A DNA stretch of 45,923 nt, taken from positions 1-45,923 of the forward strand of contig NZ_BAEG01000098.1 of assembly GCF_000238915.1 (NCBI RefSeq), given 5' to 3'. This stretch comes from Arthrobacter globiformis NBRC 12137. GTDB lineage: Bacteria > Actinomycetota > Actinomycetes > Actinomycetales > Micrococcaceae. The position numbers were made by a program, and so were the translations under genes. Positions 8,079 through 15,261 of this stretch are shown here, one piece after another. Position 1 is the first letter of the stretch. Every line of letters begins with the position of its first letter. The notes under the pieces are model-generated. The model was not told the DNA's origin. It saw nothing but the letters and a program-made list of their open reading frames with translations, and did no database searches.

Positions 8079-9293
8079 CTAGAGACTGCTCACTGCTAAA
8101 CGTTCGTGGGTGCGCGCACGTGCCCATTTCTCAGCATCGAGTACGGATCCGACCGTTAGCCCGGAGGAACCCGAGTGTTCGCTGAGGACGGCTTCGATGG
8201 TGTCCACGATGCTCGTGAACCGGATATGTCCGGCGTGGAAAGCCATCACGGCTTCTTCATTGGCGGCGTTAAACACCGCGGGGTAGGTGCTTCCCTGCCT
8301 CGCCGCGTCCTTGGCCAGCCGGACGGCGGGGAACGCGGCGGAGTCCAGCGGCTCGAACGTCCAGCTGGCGGCGCGGGTCCAGTCGCAGGGGGTTGCGGCG
8401 CCGGGCACCCGGTCCGGCCAGCCAAGTCCAAGCGCAATCGGCAGGCGCATGTCCGGCGGCGACGCCTGGGCGATGGTGGAACCGTCCACGAACTGCACCA
8501 TCGAGTGGATCACGGACTGCGGGTGGACCACCACGTCGATCCGGTCCAGCGGGATGTCGAACAGCAGGTGCGCCTCAATGACTTCAAGGCCCTTGTTCAC
8601 GAGGCTGGCTGAGTTGGTGGTGACCATCAGGCCCATGTCCCAGGTGGGGTGGGCCAGCGCCTCCTCCGGCGTCACGGCGAAGAGCTCTTCCCGGGTACGG
8701 CCGCGGAAGGGCCCTCCCGAGGCCGTCAGAATGAGCTTGTCCACCTCCGCTGCGGTACCCGAGCGCAGGCACTGGGCGATGGCGGAGTGCTCGGAGTCAA
8801 CCGGCACGATCTGTCCGTCCGCGGCGGCGGATTTGACCAGCGAACCGCCAACGATCAGGGATTCCTTGTTGGCGAGCGCCAGGGTGGCGCCGGATTCCAG
8901 CGCGGCGAGCGTAGGCGCCAGCCCGATCGAGCCCGTGATGCCGTTGAGCACCACGTCCGCCTTCACGGCGGCGATCGTGGTTGAGGCGTCGGGGCCGGCG
9001 ATGATCTCGGGTCGGTACTGCCCGAGCCCTGCCTCGCGGGCGGCGTCGTTGATCAGGTCCCGGAGTCGCCCGGGATCGCCTTCGGCGATGCCGACGGCCG
9101 CGGCCCGGGTGTGCACGGCCTGCCGGGCGAGGAGTTCGAGGTTGCCGCCGCCGGCGCTCAGCGCCACAACCTCAAAAAGATGGGGGGCGCCGTCGACGAC
9201 GTCAATCGCCTGGGTGCCGATGGAACCGGTGGATCCGAGGATGACGATGGTGCGCGGCTGGCTGGCTGGACGGCTGGAGCCGGAAGTCTGCAT
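8079..9293 (-). CDS. dxr: 1-deoxy-D-xylulose-5-phosphate reductoisomerase
   Basis: 404 residues. It converts DXP to methylerythritol phosphate with NADPH, the committed step of the MEP isoprenoid route. The NADPH-binding GSTGSIG is at 20-26. The metal and substrate motifs NKESLIVGG, VDSEHSAIAQCL and the C-terminal FNAANEEAVMAF region are present and in order. Start ATG at 9293 has no clear Shine-Dalgarno; a GATACT box sits 6 nt upstream and could make it leaderless. It is the first gene of the dxr-rseP unit and is divergent from the lipase-maturation-factor-like gene. Confidence 0.98.
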   Translation of the reverse strand: MQTSGSSRPASQPRTIVILGSTGSIGTQAIDVVDGAPHLFEVVALSAGGGNLELLARQAVHTRAAAVGIAEGDPGRLRDLINDAAREAGLGQYRPEIIAGPDASTTIAAVKADVVLNGITGSIGLAPTLAALESGATLALANKESLIVGGSLVKSAAADGQIVPVDSEHSAIAQCLRSGTAAEVDKLILTASGGPFRGRTREELFAVTPEEALAHPTWDMGLMVTTNSASLVNKGLEVIEAHLLFDIPLDRIDVVVHPQSVIHSMVQFVDGSTIAQASPPDMRLPIALGLGWPDRVPGAATPCDWTRAASWTFEPLDSAAFPAVRLAKDAARQGSTYPAVFNAANEEAVMAFHAGHIRFTSIVDTIEAVLSEHSGSSGLTVGSVLDAEKWARARTHERLAVSSL

Positions 9294-9398
9294 GGCTTAA
9301 GTATCCCGCACCGCCGGTGGCCGACGGACTTGCGGGGATCGGCGCGGGCGGGCTGCCGCGGCCCGCTGAGCTGGGGTGTTCATCCTGTTGCCACAAAC

Positions 9399-9426
9399 GG
9401 CCGCTTGAGGGATTCGTTGAGCGGCC
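9399..9426. repeat. Inverted repeat between dxr and the next gene
   Basis: GGCCGCT (9399-9405) and AGCGGCC (9420-9426) are perfect arms around a 14-nt loop, flanked by AAAC on the left and ACTTTTGG on the right. The flanks loosely resemble the longer inverted repeat at 19961-20042. It is upstream of both divergent genes, so a terminator role is unlikely; a regulatory or dispersed intergenic repeat is possible. The rest of 9294-9516 shows nothing recognisable. Confidence 0.35.
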
Positions 9427-9516
9427 ACTTTTGGCAATTGGATGAACGGCGTCCGGGCGCACACCACCCGCGGCGGGAGCATGAGAATACCGTCTAAGGG
9501 CGCTTTTGCGCGCACC

Positions 9517-9544
9517 TTGACGCGCTTCCGCGCCGGGGTAACGT
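9517..9544 (+). promoter_or_regulatory. Promoter of the lipase-maturation-factor-like gene
   Basis: TTGACG (9517-9522) and TAACGT (9539-9544) are 16 nt apart. The -10 box is 7 nt from the GTG at 9552, so transcription would start at that codon. The box overlaps the other in-frame GTG codons (9543, 9546), which argues against those as starts. Confidence 0.55.
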
Positions 9545-9551
9545 GGTGCCC

Positions 9552-10997
9552 GTGGACTGGGCCGCATGGTTCGATGCGCCGGACTATGAATTCGCCCGGC
9601 AGGTGCTGCAGCGCGGTGTTGCCGCACTCTACCTGGTTGCGTTCCTCTCCTCCCTCAACCAGTTCCCCGCCCTTCTCGGCGAGCGCGGACTCCTGCCGGT
9701 TCCGGATTACCTGAAGTCCTTCAGCCGGATGCGCCGTCCCACGCTGTTCCGCTGGCGCTATTCGGACCGGCTGTTCCGGGCTGTCTGCGCTGCGGGTCTG
9801 GTCATCTCCGGAGTCCTGGTCCTCGGCCTTCCCCAACTGGGTCCGCCCTGGCTGCCGCTGGTCGCGTTCCTGGCGCTGTGGCTGCTGTACATGTCGGTGG
9901 TCAATGTTGGGCAGACGTTCTACGGGTTCGGCTGGGAAATGCTGCTCCTGGAGGCGGGCTTCACCGTGGCCTTCCTGGGATCCGACCAGACCGATCCGCC
10001 CCGGACCGTCCTGATCCTCGTGGCCTGGCTGGTGTTCCGGCTGGAATTCGGGGCCGGCATGATCAAGATCCGCGGCGGCCGGGAGTGGCGCGACCTGACC
10101 GCCCTGTACTACCACCACGAGACCCAGCCCATGCCGGGCCCCCTAAGCCGGCAGGCGCATCTGTTGCCGAAGCCCTTCCACCGGCTGGAGGTGGTGGGCA
10201 ACCACTTCGCCCAGCTGGTGGTGCCGTTCTTCCTTTTCGCACCCCAGCCGCTGGGCAGCATCGCGGCGGGCATCATCATCTTTACCCAGCTGTGGCTGGT
10301 CGCCAGCGGCAACTTTGCGTGGCTGAACTGGATAGCGATCGTGCTGGCCTTCGCCGGCGTCAGCGATCCCGTGGCGCACGCGGTGCTGCCGGTCATTCCG
10401 TTGGACTGGCACACCACCGGGCAGACGCCGCTGTGGTGGCTCATCATCACGCTGGCCGCATCCCTGCTCCTGGTGGTCCTTAGCTACTGGCCCATCCTCA
10501 ACCTGTTCTCCCAGTACCAGCTGATGAACGCCAGCTTCAACCGCTGGCAGCTGGTGAACACCTACGGCGCGTTCGGCACCGTAACGAAGCAGCGCATCGA
10601 GGTGGCGGTGGAGGGCACCCTGGACGAGGAGCCGGACGAGGCGGCCGACTGGCGCGAGTACGGATTCAAGGGAAAACCCGGCGAGGTGCACCGGCTCCCC
10701 CGCCAGTGGGCTCCCTATCACCTGCGGCTGGACTGGCTCATGTGGTTCCTGCCCCTGCGCACGGTCCACGAGGAATGGTTCTACGCCTTCCTCGGTAAGC
10801 TGCTCGAGGCGGACTCAGCCATGCTGCGGCTGCTGCGCCATGACCCGTTCGACGGCGAACGCCCCCGTTGGGTGCGCGCCCGCACCTATCTGTACCGTTT
10901 CGCCACCCGGGCGGAGTTCCGGGAGACCGGCCAGCGCTGGATCCGGACGCCTCTCTACGAGGCGATCCCGCCCATTTCCCTGCGGGCAGGGAAATGA
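9552..10997 (+). CDS. Lipase maturation factor family-like membrane protein
   Basis: 481 residues from GTG 9552 (MDWAAWFDAPDYEFARQVLQ); in-frame GTGs at 9543 and 9546 are alternatives. About eight hydrophobic segments fill residues 15-310. A long polar C-terminal part contains EYGFKGKPGEVHRLPRQWAPYHLRLDWLMWF, a signature of the LMF family: eukaryotic LMF1 helps lipases fold in the ER, and bacterial members have no defined substrate. The internal FGWEMLLLEAGF and MIKIRGGREWRDLTALYYHHETQPMP stretches are also typical. It stands alone, divergent from dxr and convergent with the CitE-like gene. A role in envelope or secreted-enzyme maturation is only a guess. Confidence 0.85.
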   Translation: MDWAAWFDAPDYEFARQVLQRGVAALYLVAFLSSLNQFPALLGERGLLPVPDYLKSFSRMRRPTLFRWRYSDRLFRAVCAAGLVISGVLVLGLPQLGPPWLPLVAFLALWLLYMSVVNVGQTFYGFGWEMLLLEAGFTVAFLGSDQTDPPRTVLILVAWLVFRLEFGAGMIKIRGGREWRDLTALYYHHETQPMPGPLSRQAHLLPKPFHRLEVVGNHFAQLVVPFFLFAPQPLGSIAAGIIIFTQLWLVASGNFAWLNWIAIVLAFAGVSDPVAHAVLPVIPLDWHTTGQTPLWWLIITLAASLLLVVLSYWPILNLFSQYQLMNASFNRWQLVNTYGAFGTVTKQRIEVAVEGTLDEEPDEAADWREYGFKGKPGEVHRLPRQWAPYHLRLDWLMWFLPLRTVHEEWFYAFLGKLLEADSAMLRLLRHDPFDGERPRWVRARTYLYRFATRAEFRETGQRWIRTPLYEAIPPISLRAGK

Positions 10998-11049
10998 TGG
11001 CGTCCGGAATTTAGCGGGGCCGACGGCGGGCTGCCGGGCTCTGCGGAAC

Positions 11050-11880
11050 CTACCGGGCCCTGCGGAGCACCGACTCTGCGTGCCGAAGGATGGGACCGTC
11101 GATCATCCGGCCCTGGTATTGGAACACGCCGGTTCCGGCTTCCTTGGCTGCCTCCAGCAGCTGCGTGGCAGCGGCCACGTCCGCGTTGGACGGCGCGTAG
11201 GCGGCCCGGACGGCGGCCACCTGGCTGGGGTGGATGCAGGCCTTGGAGCCGAACCCGGACGCGGCGGCGTCCCGCGCCTCGACTGCGAGCCCGTCAAGGT
11301 CGGGGATGTTCACGTAGACGGCGTCGATGGCCTGCTTGCCGGCCGCACCCGCTGCCAGGAGCACGGAGGAGCGGGCATGCAGGGCAACAGCGCGGTAGCC
11401 GCCGTCGTCGTTCCTGCTGGAGGTGCCGCCGAGGGAGGCAAGCAGGTCCTCCGCCCCCCACATCATGGCCACCACGTTGGGTTCGGCGGCGATGGCGGGC
11501 GCGTGGACCACGCCCGCGGCCGTTTCGCACAGGGCAACCACGTGGAAGTCCGGCAGGGCCCGGAGCTGGTTCGCACTCTCCGCCTTGGCGAGCATGACGG
11601 TGCGGTAGGGCGTATGGGCCAGGCAGTGCAGGTCCTTCTCGAAGTCCTCGGTGCCGGCCGGGTTGATTCTGATGATGGTCCGGCTGGGGTCTAGCTCCGG
11701 CCCCTCGCCGGAGCTGCCGAGCTGGGCCAGGATGGCGCCCCGTGCCCGCTGTTTGTCCGGTGCCGCCACGGCATCCTCAAGGTCAAGGATGACGGCGTCG
11801 GCACGCTCGGCGGCCTTTTGGAAGCGTTCGGGGCGGTCGGCAGGGCAGAACAGCAGGGCGGGGCCCATCACAAAAGTCAT
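11050..11880 (-). CDS. CitE-like CoA-ester lyase, probable (R)-HMG-CoA lyase of leucine breakdown
   Basis: 276-residue HpcH/HpaI-CitE family TIM barrel. Substrate and Mg-binding residues are visible: R71 in IIRINPAG, E119 in CETAAG and E144/D145 in WGAEDL. By position it matches M. tuberculosis Rv2498c, which (from memory) splits (R)-HMG-CoA and citramalyl-CoA. Here it would yield acetyl-CoA and acetoacetate, the last carbon-splitting step of the operon. It is the last gene, 15 nt after the MaoC stop. No classical HMG-CoA lyase is in the window, which supports the role. ATG 11880 was taken as start; ATG 11865 (MGPALLFCPADRPERF) is also possible. The specific reaction is inferred from context. 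Confidence 0.85.
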   Translation of the reverse strand: MTFVMGPALLFCPADRPERFQKAAERADAVILDLEDAVAAPDKQRARGAILAQLGSSGEGPELDPSRTIIRINPAGTEDFEKDLHCLAHTPYRTVMLAKAESANQLRALPDFHVVALCETAAGVVHAPAIAAEPNVVAMMWGAEDLLASLGGTSSRNDDGGYRAVALHARSSVLLAAGAAGKQAIDAVYVNIPDLDGLAVEARDAAASGFGSKACIHPSQVAAVRAAYAPSNADVAAATQLLEAAKEAGTGVFQYQGRMIDGPILRHAESVLRRAR

Positions 11881-11895
11881 ACAGCCATTGTCCGA

Positions 11896-12447
11896 TTATT
11901 TGCCCCGCTGCGCCTCTATATGCGCCTCGCGCGTCCACATCAGGCAGCTGCGCGTGGCCAGTGCCACCACGGTTCCGTCCTGGTTGCGGCCGGTGTGCTG
12001 CATGGTGACGACGCCCTGCCCCGGCCGTGACCCGGACAGCCGTTTGCCGGTGATAACGGTCTCCGTATAGAGCGTGTCACCGTGATAGAGCGGGTGAGGG
12101 AAAAAGACGTCGGTCAGCCCCAGCTGCGCGACGATGGTGCCTTGGGTCAGCTGGCCGACGGACTGACCCACCACCGTCGCCAGCGTGAACATGGAGTTGA
12201 CCAGCCGCTGGCCAAAGGGCTGGCCGGCGCTCCATGCCGCGTCCAGGTGCAGCCCCTGCGTGTTCATGGTCATGGTGGTGAACAGGACATTGTCCGTTTC
12301 CGTGACGGTCCGGCCTGGACGGTGGGCGTAAACGACGCCTTCCTCGAGTTCCTCAAAGTAGAGTCCCCGCTGCTCGACGACGCGGGCGCCACCGGTGGCT
12401 GAGCCTCTCGAAACCCCGGTTGCACTCTGCTCAGGGTTCTGCGTCAT
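11896..12447 (-). CDS. MaoC-like hydratase (hot-dog fold)
   Basis: 183 residues, one MaoC-type hot-dog domain preceded by a short variable N terminus (about 1-25). Expected role: hydration of 3-methylglutaconyl-CoA to (R)-HMG-CoA, feeding the CitE-like lyase. In this family the R-specific hydratase reaction is established; the exact substrate is inferred from the operon and from the equivalent Rv2499c. The start ATG overlaps the CoA-transferase B stop by 4 nt (ATGA), implying translational coupling. The gene replaces the crotonase-type methylglutaconyl-CoA hydratase (LiuC/AUH), which is absent here. Confidence 0.87.
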   Translation of the reverse strand: MTQNPEQSATGVSRGSATGGARVVEQRGLYFEELEEGVVYAHRPGRTVTETDNVLFTTMTMNTQGLHLDAAWSAGQPFGQRLVNSMFTLATVVGQSVGQLTQGTIVAQLGLTDVFFPHPLYHGDTLYTETVITGKRLSGSRPGQGVVTMQHTGRNQDGTVVALATRSCLMWTREAHIEAQRGK

Positions 12448-13184
12448 ACGGTGAGTTCCTGGTCTTCCTCGTACAGTTCCGCGCCGGTGGCCGCGGCAAC
12501 ATCCTCCGCCGAGACATTGGGGGCGAGTTCGCGCAGGACCAGGCCGTCAGGGGTCACGTCGAGGACGGCGAGGTCGGTGATGATCCGGTCCACACAGGCC
12601 TTGCCCGTCAGCGGCAGCGAGCAGCGGTCCACGATCTTCGGTTTCCCGCTGCGGTCCACGTGCTCCATCATGACAATTACTTTTTTGGCGCCGAACACCA
12701 GGTCCATGGCGCCGCCCATCCCCTTGACCATCTTTCCGGGGATCATCCAGTTGGCGAGGTCGCCGTTGGCGGCCACCTCCATGGCGCCGAGCACGGCCAC
12801 GTCCACATGGCCGCCGCGGATCATGCCGAAAGACTGCGCGGAGTCGAAGAACGCCGCGCCCTTGTTGACGGTGACGGTCTCCTTGCCGGCGTTGATCAGG
12901 TCCGGATCCACCTCGTCCTCGCCTGGGTAGGGCCCGACGCCGAGGATGCCGTTCTCGGAGTGCAGGACCACCTCGACGCCGGCCGGGATGTAGTTGGGGA
13001 TCAGGGTGGGCATGCCGATGCCGAGGTTGACGTACTGGCCGTTGCTGAGCTCCTGGGCCACCCGGGCGGCGAGCTCATTGCGGGTCCAGCCCTTCCCCTC
13101 GGGGTGGGAGGATGCGGCCCGGCGGTACTCGTGACGGACGGCCTCGGGGCGGGGCGGCTCCCCCTGTGCGCTGTTGAGATCCAT
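12444..13184 (-). CDS. scoB: 3-oxoacid CoA-transferase subunit B
   Basis: 246 residues. It carries the catalytic glutamate that forms the CoA thioester intermediate (E77 in HSENGILG). The GIGMPTLIPNYIPAGV and GKMVKGMGGAMDLV motifs are typical of SCOT beta subunits. With ScoA it would activate acetoacetate with succinyl-CoA to acetoacetyl-CoA. Start is ATG 13184, 2 nt after the scoA stop, with GGAG 7 nt upstream; the same frame stays open far into scoA but that part is not coding. It ends in an ATGA overlap with the MaoC gene. Confidence 0.94.
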   Translation of the reverse strand: MDLNSAQGEPPRPEAVRHEYRRAASSHPEGKGWTRNELAARVAQELSNGQYVNLGIGMPTLIPNYIPAGVEVVLHSENGILGVGPYPGEDEVDPDLINAGKETVTVNKGAAFFDSAQSFGMIRGGHVDVAVLGAMEVAANGDLANWMIPGKMVKGMGGAMDLVFGAKKVIVMMEHVDRSGKPKIVDRCSLPLTGKACVDRIITDLAVLDVTPDGLVLRELAPNVSAEDVAAATGAELYEEDQELTV

Positions 13185-13186
13185 GG

Positions 13187-14029
13187 CTACGCTCCTGCCT
13201 GTTCGGTGGTGCCGGTGGTTCCCGCCGCGGCTGTGGTTCCTGCGGTGCCGGCAGTGCCCGGCTGGCCCGCCGACGCGGCTGACAGTGCGACGGTCCGCTT
13301 CTCGATCCGTTTCTCGGACTCGGGCACCACGACCACCCGCTGCACGAAGATACCGGGCAGGTGGACGTGTTCGGGATCCAGCTCGCCCGGCTCCACGAGT
13401 TCTTCCACCTCCGCGATGGTGATCCGCCCCGCCATGGCGCAAAGGGGGTTGAAGTTCATGGCGGTGGCGTGGAAGACAAGGTTCCCGTGGCGGTCGCCCT
13501 TCCAGGCATGGACCAGGCCGTAGTCGGGGGTCAGCGACTCCTCCAGCACGTAGTCGACGCCGTCGAAGCTCCGCACCTCCTTGGGCGGTGACGCGATGGC
13601 GATGCCTCCGTTGGCGTCGTATTTCTGGGGCAGGCCGCCGTCGGACACCTGGGTCCCCACCCCCGCCTTGGTGTAGAAGGCGGGTATGCCGGCGCCGCCG
13701 GCGCGCAGCTTCTCGGCCAGGGTGCCCTGCGGGGTCAGGACCACCTCCAGTTCGCCGGCGAGGTACTGCCGGGCGAATTCCTTGTTCTCCCCCACGTAAG
13801 AGCTGACAGTCCGGCGGATCCTGCCGTCCCTGAGGAGGATTCCCAGGCCCCAGTCGTCCACGCCGCAGTTGTTGCTGACGGTCTCCAGGTCCTTGGTGCC
13901 ATGGCGGTGAAGGGCATCGATGAGCGCCACCGGGATCCCGCACAGTCCAAAACCCCCGACGGCGAGCGACGCGCCGTCGGGAATGTCGGCGACCGCTTCG
14001 TCAGCGCTGGCAACAACCTTGTCAATCAT
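13187..14029 (-). CDS. scoA: 3-oxoacid CoA-transferase subunit A
   Basis: 280 residues. The CoA-binding fold has the typical GGFGLCGIPVALIDAL at about 28-43, ETVSNNCGVDDWG, and RIRRTVSSYVGENKEF. Partner of ScoB in acetoacetate activation. Start ATG 14029 is chosen because AAAGGA lies 6 nt upstream; the frame opens at 14053. The last 28 or so residues (about 253-280) are a low-complexity Ala/Gly/Thr tail absent from most family members. It follows the acyl-CoA dehydrogenase after 54 nt, in the same operon. Confidence 0.93.
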   Translation of the reverse strand: MIDKVVASADEAVADIPDGASLAVGGFGLCGIPVALIDALHRHGTKDLETVSNNCGVDDWGLGILLRDGRIRRTVSSYVGENKEFARQYLAGELEVVLTPQGTLAEKLRAGGAGIPAFYTKAGVGTQVSDGGLPQKYDANGGIAIASPPKEVRSFDGVDYVLEESLTPDYGLVHAWKGDRHGNLVFHATAMNFNPLCAMAGRITIAEVEELVEPGELDPEHVHLPGIFVQRVVVVPESEKRIEKRTVALSAASAGQPGTAGTAGTTAAAGTTGTTEQAGA

Positions 14030-14083
14030 CGTTGATCCTTTCGGCGTCTCCACAGACTTCGACAGACACGGCCACCGGGCCTG

Positions 14084-15259
14084 CTACAGCCCGAGTTCCC
14101 GGGCGATCAGCATCAGCTGGACCTCCGTGGTGCCCTCGCCGACCTCCAGAATCTTGGAGTCCCGGTAGTGCCGCGCCACGGTGAACTCGTTGATGAAGCC
14201 ATAGCCGCCGAATACCTGGGTGGCATCCCGCGCATTGTCCATGGCCGCCTCGCCTGCGACCATCTTAGCTATGGCCGCCTGGGTCTTGAACGGCTTGCCG
14301 GCGAGCATCCGGGCGGCCGCATCGTAGTACGCAAGACGGGCCGTGTGGGCGCGTGCCTGCATGCGGGCGATCTTGAAGGAGATCGCCTGGTGCTTGCCGA
14401 TGTTGGTCCCGAAGGCCCTGCGGTCCTTGGCGTATTTCACGGACAGGTCCACGCAGCCCTGCGCCGCGCCGGTGGCCAGGGCGGCGATGGCGATCCTGCC
14501 CTCGTCCAGGATGGACAGGAAGTTGGCGTAGCCGCGGCCGCGCTCCCCCAGCAGGTTCGCCTCGGGGACCTTGACGTCACGCAGCGTCAGGGGGTGCGTG
14601 TCCGAGGCGTTCCAGCCCACCTTGTTGTAGGCCTTTTCCGCTTTGAAGCCGGGCGTGTCGGTGGGCACCAGGATGGTGGAGATTTCTTTCTTGATGCTGC
14701 CGTCCTTGCGCTCATGCTGGCCTGTGACGGCGGTGACGGTCACCAGTTTGCTGATGTCGGTTCCCGAGTTGGTGATGAACTCCTTGTTGCCGTTGATGAC
14801 CCAGTGTTTTGCGTCTTCGCCGCCTTCGAGCCGGGCCGTGGTCTTCGTGCCACCTGCGTCCGAGCCGGCCTCCGGCTCGGTCAGACCGAAGCCGGCGAGC
14901 GCCTTTCCGGAGGCGAGCAGCGGAAGCCATTCCTGTTTCTGGGCCTCGGTGCCGAAACGGTATACGGGCATGGCGCCAAGGGACACCCCTGCCTCCAGCG
15001 TGATGGCGACGGACTGATCCACCCGCCCCAGCTGTTCCAGTGCGAGGGCCAGCGCGAAGTAGTCGCCGCCCATGCCGCCGTACTCCTCCGGGAACGGCAG
15101 GCCGAACAGCCCCATATCCGCCATTTGCGACACCACTTCGTAGGGGAAGCTGTGTTCCTCGTCGTGCTTGGTGGAGACGGGGGCCACCACCTCGTCGGCG
15201 AATTCGCGGACAGTCTTGCTGAGGTCCTGGTATTCCTCGCTGAGGTCAAAATCGGCCAT
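14084..15259 (-). CDS. Acyl-CoA dehydrogenase, probable isovaleryl-CoA dehydrogenase role
   Basis: 391 residues, full-length FAD-dependent acyl-CoA dehydrogenase. The FGLTEPEAGSDAGG substrate/FAD loop is near 123-136, the DRRAFG motif near 289, and a catalytic-base candidate is E375 in the EVGEGTTEVQ segment. In this operon it should oxidise isovaleryl-CoA to 3-methylcrotonyl-CoA, equal to FadE19 (Rv2500c) in M. tuberculosis. The true isovaleryl enzyme of mammals places its base elsewhere, so substrate choice is inferred from context. AAGGAGG lies 8 nt before the ATG, inside the end of the upstream biotin-carboxylase gene (2-nt gap). Confidence 0.93.
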   Translation of the reverse strand: MADFDLSEEYQDLSKTVREFADEVVAPVSTKHDEEHSFPYEVVSQMADMGLFGLPFPEEYGGMGGDYFALALALEQLGRVDQSVAITLEAGVSLGAMPVYRFGTEAQKQEWLPLLASGKALAGFGLTEPEAGSDAGGTKTTARLEGGEDAKHWVINGNKEFITNSGTDISKLVTVTAVTGQHERKDGSIKKEISTILVPTDTPGFKAEKAYNKVGWNASDTHPLTLRDVKVPEANLLGERGRGYANFLSILDEGRIAIAALATGAAQGCVDLSVKYAKDRRAFGTNIGKHQAISFKIARMQARAHTARLAYYDAAARMLAGKPFKTQAAIAKMVAGEAAMDNARDATQVFGGYGFINEFTVARHYRDSKILEVGEGTTEVQLMLIARELGL

Positions 15260-15261
15260 GG

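Noticed and set aside
13185..13943. N-terminal extension of scoB to 13943
   Set aside because: The extension lies within scoA in another frame; ATG 13184 has a ribosome site 7 nt upstream.
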